Position numbers and translations under genes: made by a program
Source: an uncultured Clostridia bacterium
GTDB taxonomy: Bacteria; Bacillota; Clostridia; UBA1381
Direction of reading: 5' to 3'
DNA: 7,512 nt
Assembly (NCBI GenBank): GCA_905235885.1
Contig: CAJONM010000082.1
Span: 1-7,512, forward strand
The notes under the pieces: generated by a model
Databases searched by the model: none
Seen by the model: only the letters and a program-made list of their open reading frames with translations
What the model was told of the DNA's origin: nothing
Shown: positions 1 to 5,467 of the stretch, one piece after another
How the letters are laid out: each line of letters begins with the position of its first letter
Numbering within the stretch: the stretch's first letter is position 1

Positions 1-765
1 CCATTGGAGTATTTTCAGCTTCATAAGATGAAGATTGATGTTTTCTCCAAACGAGTCCGGAGTACTTTGCCAGCGCAGCATGATTGGGAAATCGGTAAAA
101 CGATATACTCTCTTACGGTCATCCATATATTCCATCATTCTATCCCACATACGATGACCATCCATATAATATTTATCATCTTGTCTATCCTTTTCAAACA
201 AATCAAATGCCGTTTGGGTAAGCGGGATCTTTTCGGGAAATTCAAACTTATAAAAATGTTTTCTGTGTTTGAATGCAACAATGTAAATCCTGTTTCTCTG
301 TTGAGGGATATTTCCATATTCCTTGGCATTCATAACCTTATAAGTGGTTTTATACCCCAAATCATCAAGAGTATGTAATATAACCTGAAATGTTTTTCCA
401 TTATCGTGCTTTACAAGGTTGGCAACATTTTCAAGAAATACAACCTTTGGGTTTATAGCGTTTATTACTCTCGCCGTCTCAAAGAACAAATTTCCTCTTG
501 GATCGTTAAATCCTTCTAATAATCCTACAGAAGAAAAGGCTTGACAAGGAAAGCCGGCTGTCAGAATATCAAATTTAGGAATGTCTGTTGTATCAATACT
601 TTGAATATCTGCCTCAACTAAATATTTGCATCCAAAATTCAAGCGATATGTATTGCAAGCGTATTTATCTATATCATTTGCCCAGATTACTTCGCAACCG
701 TTTTGTTTGAAAGCAAGACATATACCCCCTATCCCGGCAAACATACTGCCTACGGTAAAATGCAT
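1..765 (-). CDS. DNA (cytosine-5-)-methyltransferase, C-terminus cut off by the window edge
   Basis: The reading frame is open from an ATG at 765 to the left edge, giving 255 residues without a stop. Family motifs are in the canonical order: motif I FAGIGG at residues 9-14 (AdoMet binding), motif IV GFPCQAFS at 71-78 with catalytic Cys74, motif VI ENV at 112-114, and motif VIII QQRNR at 155-159. The product should transfer a methyl group from AdoMet to C5 of cytosine in a short DNA target. Residues from about 185 onward are the start of the variable target-recognition region. Motifs IX-X are not seen and should lie beyond the edge. The start is supported by GGGGG nine bases upstream and by motif I following almost at once, so there is no N-terminal helix-turn-helix extension. 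GC is about 36.5% by hand count, against about 46% for the upp region. Whether it belongs to a restriction-modification system or is solitary cannot be told. The family call is very secure; the recognition sequence is unknown. Confidence 0.95.
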   Translation of the reverse strand, partial: MHFTVGSMFAGIGGICLAFKQNGCEVIWANDIDKYACNTYRLNFGCKYLVEADIQSIDTTDIPKFDILTAGFPCQAFSSVGLLEGFNDPRGNLFFETARVINAINPKVVFLENVANLVKHDNGKTFQVILHTLDDLGYKTTYKVMNAKEYGNIPQQRNRIYIVAFKHRKHFYKFEFPEKIPLTQTAFDLFEKDRQDDKYYMDGHRMWDRMMEYMDDRKRVYRFTDFPIMLRWQSTPDSFGENINLHLMKLKILQW

Positions 766-774
766 GTGTACTAT

Positions 775-779
775 CCCCC
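775..779 (-). promoter_or_regulatory. Ribosome binding site of the methyltransferase gene
   Basis: A run of five G on the minus strand lies nine bases before the ATG at 765. It fixes the start just ahead of motif I. Confidence 0.6.
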
Positions 780-799
780 AAAGTCAATCGATATAATAT

Positions 800-815
800 G
801 GTGAAAATTTACACC
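800..815. promoter_or_regulatory. Imperfect 16-bp palindrome in the methyltransferase leader (possible operator)
   Basis: GGTGAAAATTTACACC pairs at 14 of 16 positions; the only break is an A-A pair. It sits at about +4 to +19 of the predicted transcript, between the promoter and the ribosome binding site, which is where a repressor would block a strong promoter. No regulator for it is visible in the window, and AT-rich spacers throw up such palindromes by chance, so an operator role is inferred. Confidence 0.35.
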
Positions 816-825
816 AACCCCTAAC

Positions 826-854
826 ATTATAGCATTAAAATGAATCAATGTCAA
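826..854 (-). promoter_or_regulatory. Consensus sigma-A promoter of the methyltransferase gene
   Basis: On the minus strand, TTGACA (849-854) and TATAAT (826-831) are separated by exactly 17 bases, a full match to the housekeeping promoter consensus. Transcription should start near 819-820, giving a leader of about 55 bases. A match this strong implies high basal expression unless a repressor intervenes, and the leader does hold a palindrome. Confidence 0.85.
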
Positions 855-916
855 CGACAGAAAATATGAGTTTATAGTCAACACTTTTTACGGATCTATC
901 ATCAGAACAAGCATAT

Positions 917-1075
917 TCATGATTGGCTGTTTGATTTTTTGCAGCTGTGTGGGCAGTTGGCGCAGCCGCAGCTGCATCCATTTCCGGATCTTTTGGCGCG
1001 TATTCTTGAAAATACTATAAGGAATAATATGACCGCGATCACTGCCGCAACAATAACAGTAGATAATATATTCAT
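917..1075 (-). CDS. FeoB-associated Cys-rich membrane protein (52 aa)
   Basis: A 52-residue frame begins at ATG 1075, five bases after a strong GGGGAGGT site, and ends with TGA at 917-919. Residues about 4-22 (LSTVIVAAVIAVILFLIVF) form one hydrophobic membrane span. A short basic stretch (RIRAKR) follows, then a Cys cluster with Cys34, Cys36, Cys38, Cys41 and Cys45 in CSCGCANCPHSC. This is the architecture of the small FeoB-associated Cys-rich proteins of Clostridia, which usually accompany the ferrous iron transporter FeoB. Their exact function is not settled; handling ferrous iron or an Fe-S cofactor at the membrane is the usual guess. Here no feoA or feoB adjoins the gene: the next gene downstream is the methyltransferase, with its own promoter. 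A consensus promoter and a DtxR-type operator lie directly upstream. A longer overlapping frame (888-1139) is a shadow. Confidence 0.88.
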   Translation of the reverse strand: MNILSTVIVAAVIAVILFLIVFSRIRAKRSGNGCSCGCANCPHSCKKSNSQS

Positions 1076-1080
1076 TTTGT

Positions 1081-1088
1081 ACCTCCCC
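1081..1088 (-). promoter_or_regulatory. Strong ribosome binding site of the Cys-rich peptide
   Basis: GGGGAGGT on the minus strand lies five bases before ATG 1075. It is decisive for calling this short gene rather than the longer overlapping frame. Confidence 0.85.
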
Positions 1089-1099
1089 GTTATATATTA

Positions 1100-1117
1100 A
1101 GTTAGCGTCCGCTAACT
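1100..1117. promoter_or_regulatory. DtxR/IdeR-type operator in the Cys-rich peptide leader
   Basis: AGTTAGCGTCCGCTAACT is an inverted repeat with perfect 8-bp arms around a 2-base centre. It contains TTAG-N6-CTAA (1102-1115), the same core as the DtxR/IdeR operator consensus (TTAGGTTAGCCTAA). It begins about four bases after the predicted transcription start, so a bound metal-loaded repressor would block the promoter. The divergent gene at 1274 encodes such a repressor. The symmetry is seen directly; binding is inferred. Confidence 0.75.
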
Positions 1118-1127
1118 CTTTTGATCC

Positions 1128-1156
1128 ATAATAGCACAATAATTATATTTTGTCAA
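1128..1156 (-). promoter_or_regulatory. Promoter of the Cys-rich peptide gene
   Basis: On the minus strand, TTGACA (1151-1156) and TATTAT (1128-1133) are separated by 17 bases, one mismatch from consensus overall. The transcription start should fall near 1121, just ahead of the inverted repeat. Confidence 0.8.
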
Positions 1157-1186
1157 TACCTTTTTTGTTTATTATACAAATTAGTC

Positions 1187-1215
1187 TTGAAATTTGTGTT
1201 AGTTTATGCTAAAAT
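1187..1215 (+). promoter_or_regulatory. Promoter of the DtxR-like regulator gene
   Basis: TTGAAA (1187-1192) and TAAAAT (1210-1215) are 17 bases apart. The predicted start is near 1222. This argues for translation beginning at 1274 rather than at the in-frame ATG at 1235, whose AAGGA site would lie at the extreme 5' end of the transcript. Confidence 0.65.
1199..1212. promoter_or_regulatory. Second TTAG-N6-CTAA site, overlapping the regulator's -10 box
   Basis: TTAGTTTATGCTAA shares the TTAG-N6-CTAA core with the operator at 1102-1115 but lacks the extended arms. It spans the promoter spacer and the first three bases of the -10 hexamer, so binding there would repress the regulator's own gene. 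Autoregulation is inferred from position. Two cores with the same spacing in one intergenic region make it more likely to be real than either alone. Confidence 0.55.
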
Positions 1216-1260
1216 ATATACAAGGATGAAATAAATGTTTCGTATTGAAACGCCTGTACC

Positions 1261-1269
1261 GGAGGTGAT
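1261..1269 (+). promoter_or_regulatory. Ribosome binding site deciding the regulator start
   Basis: GGAGGTGAT is a near-complete anti-16S match eight bases (from GGAGG) before ATG 1274. It is stronger than the AAGGA at 1222-1226 ahead of the alternative ATG at 1235. Confidence 0.85.
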
Positions 1270-1273
1270 ATTT

Positions 1274-1648
1274 ATGAAATTAATGGAATCTGGCGAAATG
1301 TATCTTGAAACCATGCTGCTTTTAAAAAACAAATACGGATATGTCCGCGCTACGGATATAGCGTATGAAATGAACTATTCAAAACCGAGCGTATCACGCG
1401 CGGTATCTATTCTCAAGCGAGACGGGTATATTATAAACGACGAGCATGGCATGATAATATTGACAGATAAGGGACTTGCGATCGCCGAGAAAATTTATGA
1501 CAGACACCAGACTCTTACAAAATATTTGATTTCACTTGGGATAAGCGAGGAAACGGCACAAAACGACGCGTGCCGCATAGAGCATATCATCAGTCAGGAA
1601 AGCTTTGACAGAATAAAAGAAGCACTCAAAAAAAGCGGTGAGGATTGA
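1274..1648 (+). CDS. DtxR/IdeR-family metal-dependent transcriptional repressor, short form (124 aa)
   Basis: A DNA-binding regulator that most likely senses ferrous iron. An N-terminal winged helix (residues about 5-65; recognition region near SKPSVSRAVSILKRDG) precedes the metal-binding dimerisation domain with DACRIEH at 98-104. Aligned to DtxR, the primary site is kept: Met9 (DtxR Met10), Cys100 (Cys102), Glu103 (Glu105) and His104 (His106). In the ancillary site only His78 remains; the positions of DtxR Glu83 and His98 are Thr82 and Gln96. The C-terminal SH3-like domain of DtxR/IdeR is absent, so length is close to MntR. The Met/Cys pair points to iron rather than manganese. The start is chosen at 1274 because GGAGGTGAT precedes it and the alignment begins there; an in-frame ATG at 1235 would add 13 residues. 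It is divergent from the Cys-rich peptide gene, with one operator-like site at each promoter. The last codons form half of the terminator stem. Confidence 0.9.
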   Translation: MKLMESGEMYLETMLLLKNKYGYVRATDIAYEMNYSKPSVSRAVSILKRDGYIINDEHGMIILTDKGLAIAEKIYDRHQTLTKYLISLGISEETAQNDACRIEHIISQESFDRIKEALKKSGED

Positions 1649-1670
1649 CTTTGATCCTCACCGCTTTTTT
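1629..1670. terminator. Bidirectional terminator between the regulator and upp
   Basis: Perfect 17-base arms (1629-1645 and 1654-1670) flank an 8-base loop. The GC-rich part GCGGTGAGGAT is bounded by A and T runs, so the hairpin is followed by U-rich RNA in both directions. It serves the plus-strand regulator and the minus-strand permease-upp operon. The left arm lies inside the regulator's last codons and its TGA (1646-1648) is in the loop. Confidence 0.93.
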
Positions 1671-1690
1671 ACTTTATTTGATCAAAAACA

Positions 1691-2323
1691 TTATAATGTT
1701 CCGAACAATCTGTCACCGGCATCGCCAAGACCGGGAAGAATGTAACCGTTTTCGTTAAGTCCCTGATCGACGCATCCACAGTATATATCAACATCGGGAT
1801 GTGCCTTGTGCAATGTCTCTATACCTTCAGGCGCGGCTATGATACATACAAAATTAATATCCTTCGCGCCGCGTTTTTTAATAAAATCTATTGCCGATAC
1901 CGCGCTGCCGCCCGTTGCAAGCATAGGATCAAGGACAAGCACCTTGCGTTCCTCTATATCCGGCGGAAGCTTGCAGTAATATTCATGCGGCTCAAGAGTT
2001 TCTTCATCCCTGTAAAGACCTATATGTCCTATTCTCGCTTTCGGGATAAGATCCATAAGCGCATCGACCATGCCGAGACCGGCACGGAGTATCGGCACGA
2101 GCGCAACACTCTTTTTGATGCGTGTACCTGTTGTCTTTGTCAGGGGTGTTTCAAGCTCAAATCTCTCAGTTTCCAGATTTTTTGTAGCTTCATAGCCTAT
2201 CAGAAGACCTACTTCGTGCGCGCACTCGCGAAATTCTTTGATCGTTGTGTCTTTATCACGCATTATTGACAGCTTATGTTCAATAAGCGGATGATCCATT
2301 ATGTGTACTTTTTTTGTGTCCAT
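1691..2323 (-). CDS. upp: Uracil phosphoribosyltransferase
   Basis: Converts uracil and PRPP to UMP and pyrophosphate in cytosolic pyrimidine salvage. The 210 residues match the usual family length of about 208-210. Visible motifs are SVALVPILRAGLG (72-84), the PRPP-binding loop LDPMLATGGS (131-140) and the C-terminal uracil-binding segment GYILPGLGDAGDR (193-205). All key segments are intact. The start at ATG 2323 gives the family N-terminus. The nearest ribosome site, AAAGGGG (2338-2344), is 14 bases away, longer than usual. A TTG at 2356 would add 11 residues but has no well-placed ribosome site. The gene lies 29 bases after the uracil permease stop on the same strand, so the two form an operon in which uracil is imported and then trapped as UMP. 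The shared hairpin at 1629-1670 ends the transcript. Confidence 0.97.
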   Translation of the reverse strand: MDTKKVHIMDHPLIEHKLSIMRDKDTTIKEFRECAHEVGLLIGYEATKNLETERFELETPLTKTTGTRIKKSVALVPILRAGLGMVDALMDLIPKARIGHIGLYRDEETLEPHEYYCKLPPDIEERKVLVLDPMLATGGSAVSAIDFIKKRGAKDINFVCIIAAPEGIETLHKAHPDVDIYCGCVDQGLNENGYILPGLGDAGDRLFGTL

Positions 2324-2352
2324 GTTAAAATCATTAGCCCCTTTCAAGCATA

Positions 2353-3750
2353 TCAAACCTTAAAATCAACACCCGTCTTCGCTTTCTCGGCAGGATCTGT
2401 AGTAAATTCATAATCCTTACCCGGAAGAACAGCATTTAATATTATACCGATAACCGCAGCAACGGCAATACCTGAAAGGCTTGTCGATATCTGGTAAGCG
2501 GTAAAACTGATCGAGCCAGCTTCTGTGCCGTACTTTATTCCTATGGAAAGAACAAGTATGATCGCAGCGATTATTATGTTGCGCGATTTTGTAAGATCAA
2601 CATTATTTTCAACGATGTTTCTTACACCTACGGCAGAGATCATACCGTAAAGGATAAGCGATATGCCGCCCATTGTTGCAGCCGGCATCAGCGTAACGAG
2701 CGCCGCAAACTTCGGTGAGAAAGCGAGTATCGCAGCAAATATTGCCGCAAGTCTTACGACTCTGGGATCATACACCTTTGTAAGTGCAAGCACGCCTGTA
2801 TTCTCGCCGTATGTAGTATTCGCCGGAGCACCGAACAATGCAGCAAGCATCGTTGCGAGACCATCACCGAGCAGTGTTCTGTGTAAGCCCGGCTTTGCGA
2901 TAAAGTTTTGTCCGACCGTTGAGCTTATTGCAGAAATATCGCCGATATGCTCTATTATCGTTGCGATAGCGATAGGCATGATCGTTATGATAGATGTTAT
3001 TATCATTGAAACATTGCCGCTGCCTGCAAGCGAGAATACGGTATCTCCACCGGTTATCGGCAGACCTATCCATGCCGCATTTTTAAGAGCGTCGATCTTT
3101 GCCGTTTCAAACAGCACAAGGTCGGGATTGCCCATTATAGCTATCACATCGCTGCCGCCTGCGTTGATGGTTTGTCCCACTGTTACCGCCAAAATCGCAG
3201 CAACTATGTATGAAACAATTACACCCAACAGGATGGGTATGATCCTTATCATTCCCTTTCCCCAGATATTGCATACGATAACAACAATGATCGCAAGCAA
3301 GGCAATGATCCAGTTGCTGTAGCAGTTGACGATCGCGCTTCCCGAAAGTGTAAGACCGATCGCAATGATGATAGGTCCTGTAACGATTGGTGGGAAATAC
3401 GCCATAACTCTTTTCGCGCCGAACACCTTAAAGAGAAGTGAAAGCAAGAGATATAGTACTCCGGCGCAGGCAACTCCTATACCGGCATATGGAATAAAAT
3501 TGTCAATATTTGCATTTGAACACGCCTCCGCAACTGCCGCATAGCCGCCCAAGAATGCAAATGACGATCCTAAAAACGCCGGGACGCGACGACCTGTCAC
3601 CAAATGGAACAAAAGCGTACCGAGACCGGCAAACAGCAGCGTAGCCGAAACGCTCAGTCCTGTCAGAGCCGGAACAAGCACCGTTGCTCCGAACATAGCA
3701 AATAAATGTTGAAATCCAAGGACAAAGTCCTTGCCGCCTAATTTTTTCAT
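2353..3750 (-). CDS. Uracil permease, NCS2 (nucleobase:cation symporter-2) family
   Basis: A 465-residue inner-membrane transporter, most likely a uracil:proton symporter. Hydrophobic segments run throughout, matching the 14-helix NCS2 fold. Family signatures are FLGSSFAFLGG (59-69), EHIGD (267-271), KPGLHRTLLGDG (286-297) and NTTYGEN (311-317). Aligned to E. coli UraA, Glu267 and Glu316 match the uracil-binding Glu241 and Glu290 with the same 49-residue spacing. The UraA His245 position is Asp271, a variant I believe is frequent in clostridial relatives. The upp gene directly downstream makes uracil the likely substrate; xanthine is the alternative. The start at 3750 follows AAGGAGGTT. The C-terminal tail (about 444-465) is hydrophilic and probably cytoplasmic. 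The usual symbol would be uraA or pyrP; I leave it open. Confidence 0.93.
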   Translation of the reverse strand: MKKLGGKDFVLGFQHLFAMFGATVLVPALTGLSVSATLLFAGLGTLLFHLVTGRRVPAFLGSSFAFLGGYAAVAEACSNANIDNFIPYAGIGVACAGVLYLLLSLLFKVFGAKRVMAYFPPIVTGPIIIAIGLTLSGSAIVNCYSNWIIALLAIIVVIVCNIWGKGMIRIIPILLGVIVSYIVAAILAVTVGQTINAGGSDVIAIMGNPDLVLFETAKIDALKNAAWIGLPITGGDTVFSLAGSGNVSMIITSIITIMPIAIATIIEHIGDISAISSTVGQNFIAKPGLHRTLLGDGLATMLAALFGAPANTTYGENTGVLALTKVYDPRVVRLAAIFAAILAFSPKFAALVTLMPAATMGGISLILYGMISAVGVRNIVENNVDLTKSRNIIIAAIILVLSIGIKYGTEAGSISFTAYQISTSLSGIAVAAVIGIILNAVLPGKDYEFTTDPAEKAKTGVDFKV

Positions 3751-3760
3751 ATTAAAATGA

Positions 3761-3769
3761 AACCTCCTT
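3761..3769 (-). promoter_or_regulatory. Ribosome binding site of the uracil permease
   Basis: AAGGAGGTT on the minus strand is a strong site whose GGAGG core ends 12 bases before ATG 3750, a slightly long spacing. Confidence 0.75.
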
Positions 3770-3788
3770 GTTCATATCTTAATTTTAC

Positions 3789-3817
3789 ATTATACAATAT
3801 ATTTCGATAGTTGTCTA
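3789..3817 (-). promoter_or_regulatory. Promoter of the uracil permease-upp operon
   Basis: On the minus strand, TAGACA (3812-3817) and a perfect TATAAT (3789-3794) are 17 bases apart. Transcription would start near 3782, leaving a leader of only about 32 bases before ATG 3750. That is too short for a PyrR attenuator or a riboswitch. Confidence 0.75.
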
Positions 3818-3820
3818 CCA

Positions 3821-3951
3821 TTTTTAACAAAAAAATCATAAGAAATTTAACTGCCGTTGAAAAGTTTTTTTTGTTTAATTTTGCACTAATTAATTTTATT
3901 GTGCATATAGCAGTATATTTTTAAATTCAATCCTGTGTTTTTTGTTAAAAA
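3821..3951. repeat. AT-rich 14-bp inverted repeat in the permease-murC intergenic region
   Basis: TTTTTAACAAAAAA (3821-3834) and its exact reverse complement TTTTTTGTTAAAAA (3938-3951) are separated by 103 bases. The left copy abuts the -35 side of the permease promoter. A smaller pair, TGCAC/GTGCA (3882-3886 and 3901-3905), lies between them. The composition is so AT-rich that chance is a real explanation. The A/T tracts could act as UP elements or bend DNA. The rest of this 296-base gap holds only the two divergent promoters. Confidence 0.35.
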
Positions 3952-3996
3952 CATAAAAAATATTATCATCTCATTTCCTTTTTTTGATTTCAGGTA

Positions 3997-4002
3997 TATA
4001 AT
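3997..4002 (+). promoter_or_regulatory. Probable -10 box of the murC promoter
   Basis: A perfect TATAAT lies 45 bases before the murC start. The sequence 17 bases upstream (TTTCCT, 3974-3979) is a poor -35. An alternative is TTGATT (3984-3989) with TAATAT (4008-4013) at 18 bases. murC may also be served by some weaker promoter. Confidence 0.4.
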
Positions 4003-4046
4003 AATTGTAATATGAATACTGCATTTCGGAAGGACAGATAAGATAT

Positions 4047-5426
4047 ATGTGTAGATTTTCAATGAATGAGCTTAGCGAAAATGCCCATATACATTTTATA
4101 GGCATCGGTGGAATAAGCATGAGCGGCCTGGCGCATATCGCGCTTCAGCGCGGATATACGGTATCGGGCAGTGATCGGACTATGACGCCCGTATGCGTTC
4201 GGCTCAAAGATGAGGGCGCAACCGTCTATGAGGGACATAACGCCTCAAATGTTGCCGGAGCAGAGCTTGTTGTGCATACCGCTGCGGTGCATGAGGATAA
4301 CTCTGAGATGATAGAAACAAAAAGGCTTGGTATACGCCTTATCGATCGCGCCGAATTTCTCGGTGCACTGATGAAGGAATATAAGCAAGCTGTTGGCATT
4401 GCCGGAACGCACGGTAAAACGACGACCACATCCATGCTTGCCCATGCCCTTATATACGCCGATACCGATCCTACAATATCGGTAGGCGGAGAGCTTGATC
4501 TTATCGGCGGAAACATCCGCTGCGGCAGCTCGGAACTTTTCGTTACCGAAGCGTGCGAATACACGAACAGTTTTTTGAAGTTCTTCCCCACCATCGCTCT
4601 TATAACGAACATCGAAGAGGATCATCTTGACTTCTTTACCGGCATAGAAATGATACGCGACAGTTTTCGCACATATGCCGAGCTGACAAAAGGTATAGGC
4701 AGCGTAGTAGCATACGGTGAGGATGATAACATCAAAAAGGCTCTGGACGGCGAGGAGCTTGAAATTATAACATACGGCTTAGGATCGGACAATGACTATT
4801 ATGCAAGCAATATAAGATACAATGCCGGATATCCGTCATTTGATGTATACTTCCGCGGCGATAAACTATGTTCGGTTGCGCTGAATGTTCCCGGCGATCA
4901 CAATATATTGAACGCTCTTGCCGCGATCGCTGTATGCGCTCTTTTGGGAATAGACGCAGCTACCGCCGCAAAGGGCATTGAAACATTTACGGGTACTCAA
5001 CGCAGATTTGAGAAAAAAGGGATGCTCAACGGCGCAGCCGTAATCGATGATTACGCGCACCATCCGACTGAGATCAGAGCAACGCTCAAAGCCGCCAATG
5101 CGTTTAAGCATAATAAAATACGCTGTATTTTCCAATCTCACACATATTCACGAACTCGCACACTTTGGGATGAGTTCGTTCACTCCTTTGACGGTGTAGA
5201 TGAGCTTATCATAACACACATTTACCCTGCTCGAGAGGAATATGACGGCGTGACCGATCCCGATCGCCTCGCATCGGATATTGCAAGTACGGGTATAGAC
5301 ACAAAATATATTGATAAATTTGAGGATATAAGAGATTATATCAAATCTGTAGCCGAAAAGGACGATATTATAATCACCATGGGCGCAGGAGATGTTACGG
5401 AAATAAGCGATATGCTTTTAATATAA
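4047..5426 (+). CDS. murC: UDP-N-acetylmuramate--L-alanine ligase
   Basis: Adds L-alanine to UDP-MurNAc with ATP hydrolysis, the first step of the peptidoglycan stem peptide, in the cytosol. The 459 residues match the family length. The N-terminal UDP-binding domain has IHFIGIGGISMSGLAHI (15-31). The central Mur ligase domain has the P-loop GTHGKTTTT (120-128), TNIEEDHLD (187-195) and PGDHNILNALAA (282-293). The C-terminal domain has DYAHHPTEI (335-343) and FQSHTYSRT (362-370), where the usual form is FQPHTYSRT. All catalytic segments are present. AAGGA (4030-4034) precedes ATG 4047 by 12 bases; an in-frame ATG at 4062 would remove five residues and is poorly spaced. It appears monocistronic, with a hairpin directly after its stop. 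No other mur or division gene is adjacent. Confidence 0.97.
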   Translation: MCRFSMNELSENAHIHFIGIGGISMSGLAHIALQRGYTVSGSDRTMTPVCVRLKDEGATVYEGHNASNVAGAELVVHTAAVHEDNSEMIETKRLGIRLIDRAEFLGALMKEYKQAVGIAGTHGKTTTTSMLAHALIYADTDPTISVGGELDLIGGNIRCGSSELFVTEACEYTNSFLKFFPTIALITNIEEDHLDFFTGIEMIRDSFRTYAELTKGIGSVVAYGEDDNIKKALDGEELEIITYGLGSDNDYYASNIRYNAGYPSFDVYFRGDKLCSVALNVPGDHNILNALAAIAVCALLGIDAATAAKGIETFTGTQRRFEKKGMLNGAAVIDDYAHHPTEIRATLKAANAFKHNKIRCIFQSHTYSRTRTLWDEFVHSFDGVDELIITHIYPAREEYDGVTDPDRLASDIASTGIDTKYIDKFEDIRDYIKSVAEKDDIIITMGAGDVTEISDMLLI

Positions 5427-5432
5427 TAAAAC

Positions 5433-5460
5433 GGGGATGCCACAAAATTACGGCATCCCC
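5433..5460. terminator. Bidirectional terminator between murC and the flavoprotein gene
   Basis: GGGGATGCC (5433-5441) pairs perfectly with GGCATCCCC (5452-5460) around a 10-base loop. CTTTTTG follows on the plus strand and GTTTTATTA on the minus strand. It sits in the 41-base gap between convergent stop codons and can end transcription in both directions, better for murC. Confidence 0.9.
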
Positions 5461-5467
5461 CTTTTTG

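Noticed and set aside
4..378. 124-residue plus-strand frame at the left edge
   Set aside because: It lies antisense to a clear methyltransferase with all motifs in order and has no family features.
888..1139. 83-residue minus-strand frame over the Cys-rich peptide
   Set aside because: It is a shadow in another frame. The 52-residue frame at 917-1075 has a strong ribosome site, a membrane span and a family Cys cluster; this one has neither composition nor ribosome site.
1235..1273. 13-residue N-terminal extension of the regulator from ATG 1235
   Set aside because: An AAGGA precedes it, but that site would be at the extreme 5' end of the predicted transcript. The family alignment and the much better GGAGGTGAT support 1274.
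2324..2356. Longer upp starting at TTG 2356
   Set aside because: It overlaps the permease stop, has no well-placed ribosome site and gives 11 extra residues not typical of the family.
2663..3322. 219-residue plus-strand frame
   Set aside because: It is antisense to the uracil permease; its hydrophobic, repetitive composition mirrors the permease codons.
3751..3990. PyrR attenuator or purine/pyrimidine riboswitch ahead of the uracil operon
   Set aside because: A good promoter at 3789-3817 leaves only about 32 bases of leader, and no terminator/antiterminator pair is visible.
4012..4041. Nine-codon leader frame ahead of murC (MNTAFRKDR)
   Set aside because: Its ATG would fall within a few bases of the predicted transcript start and has no ribosome site; it contains the murC ribosome site by chance.
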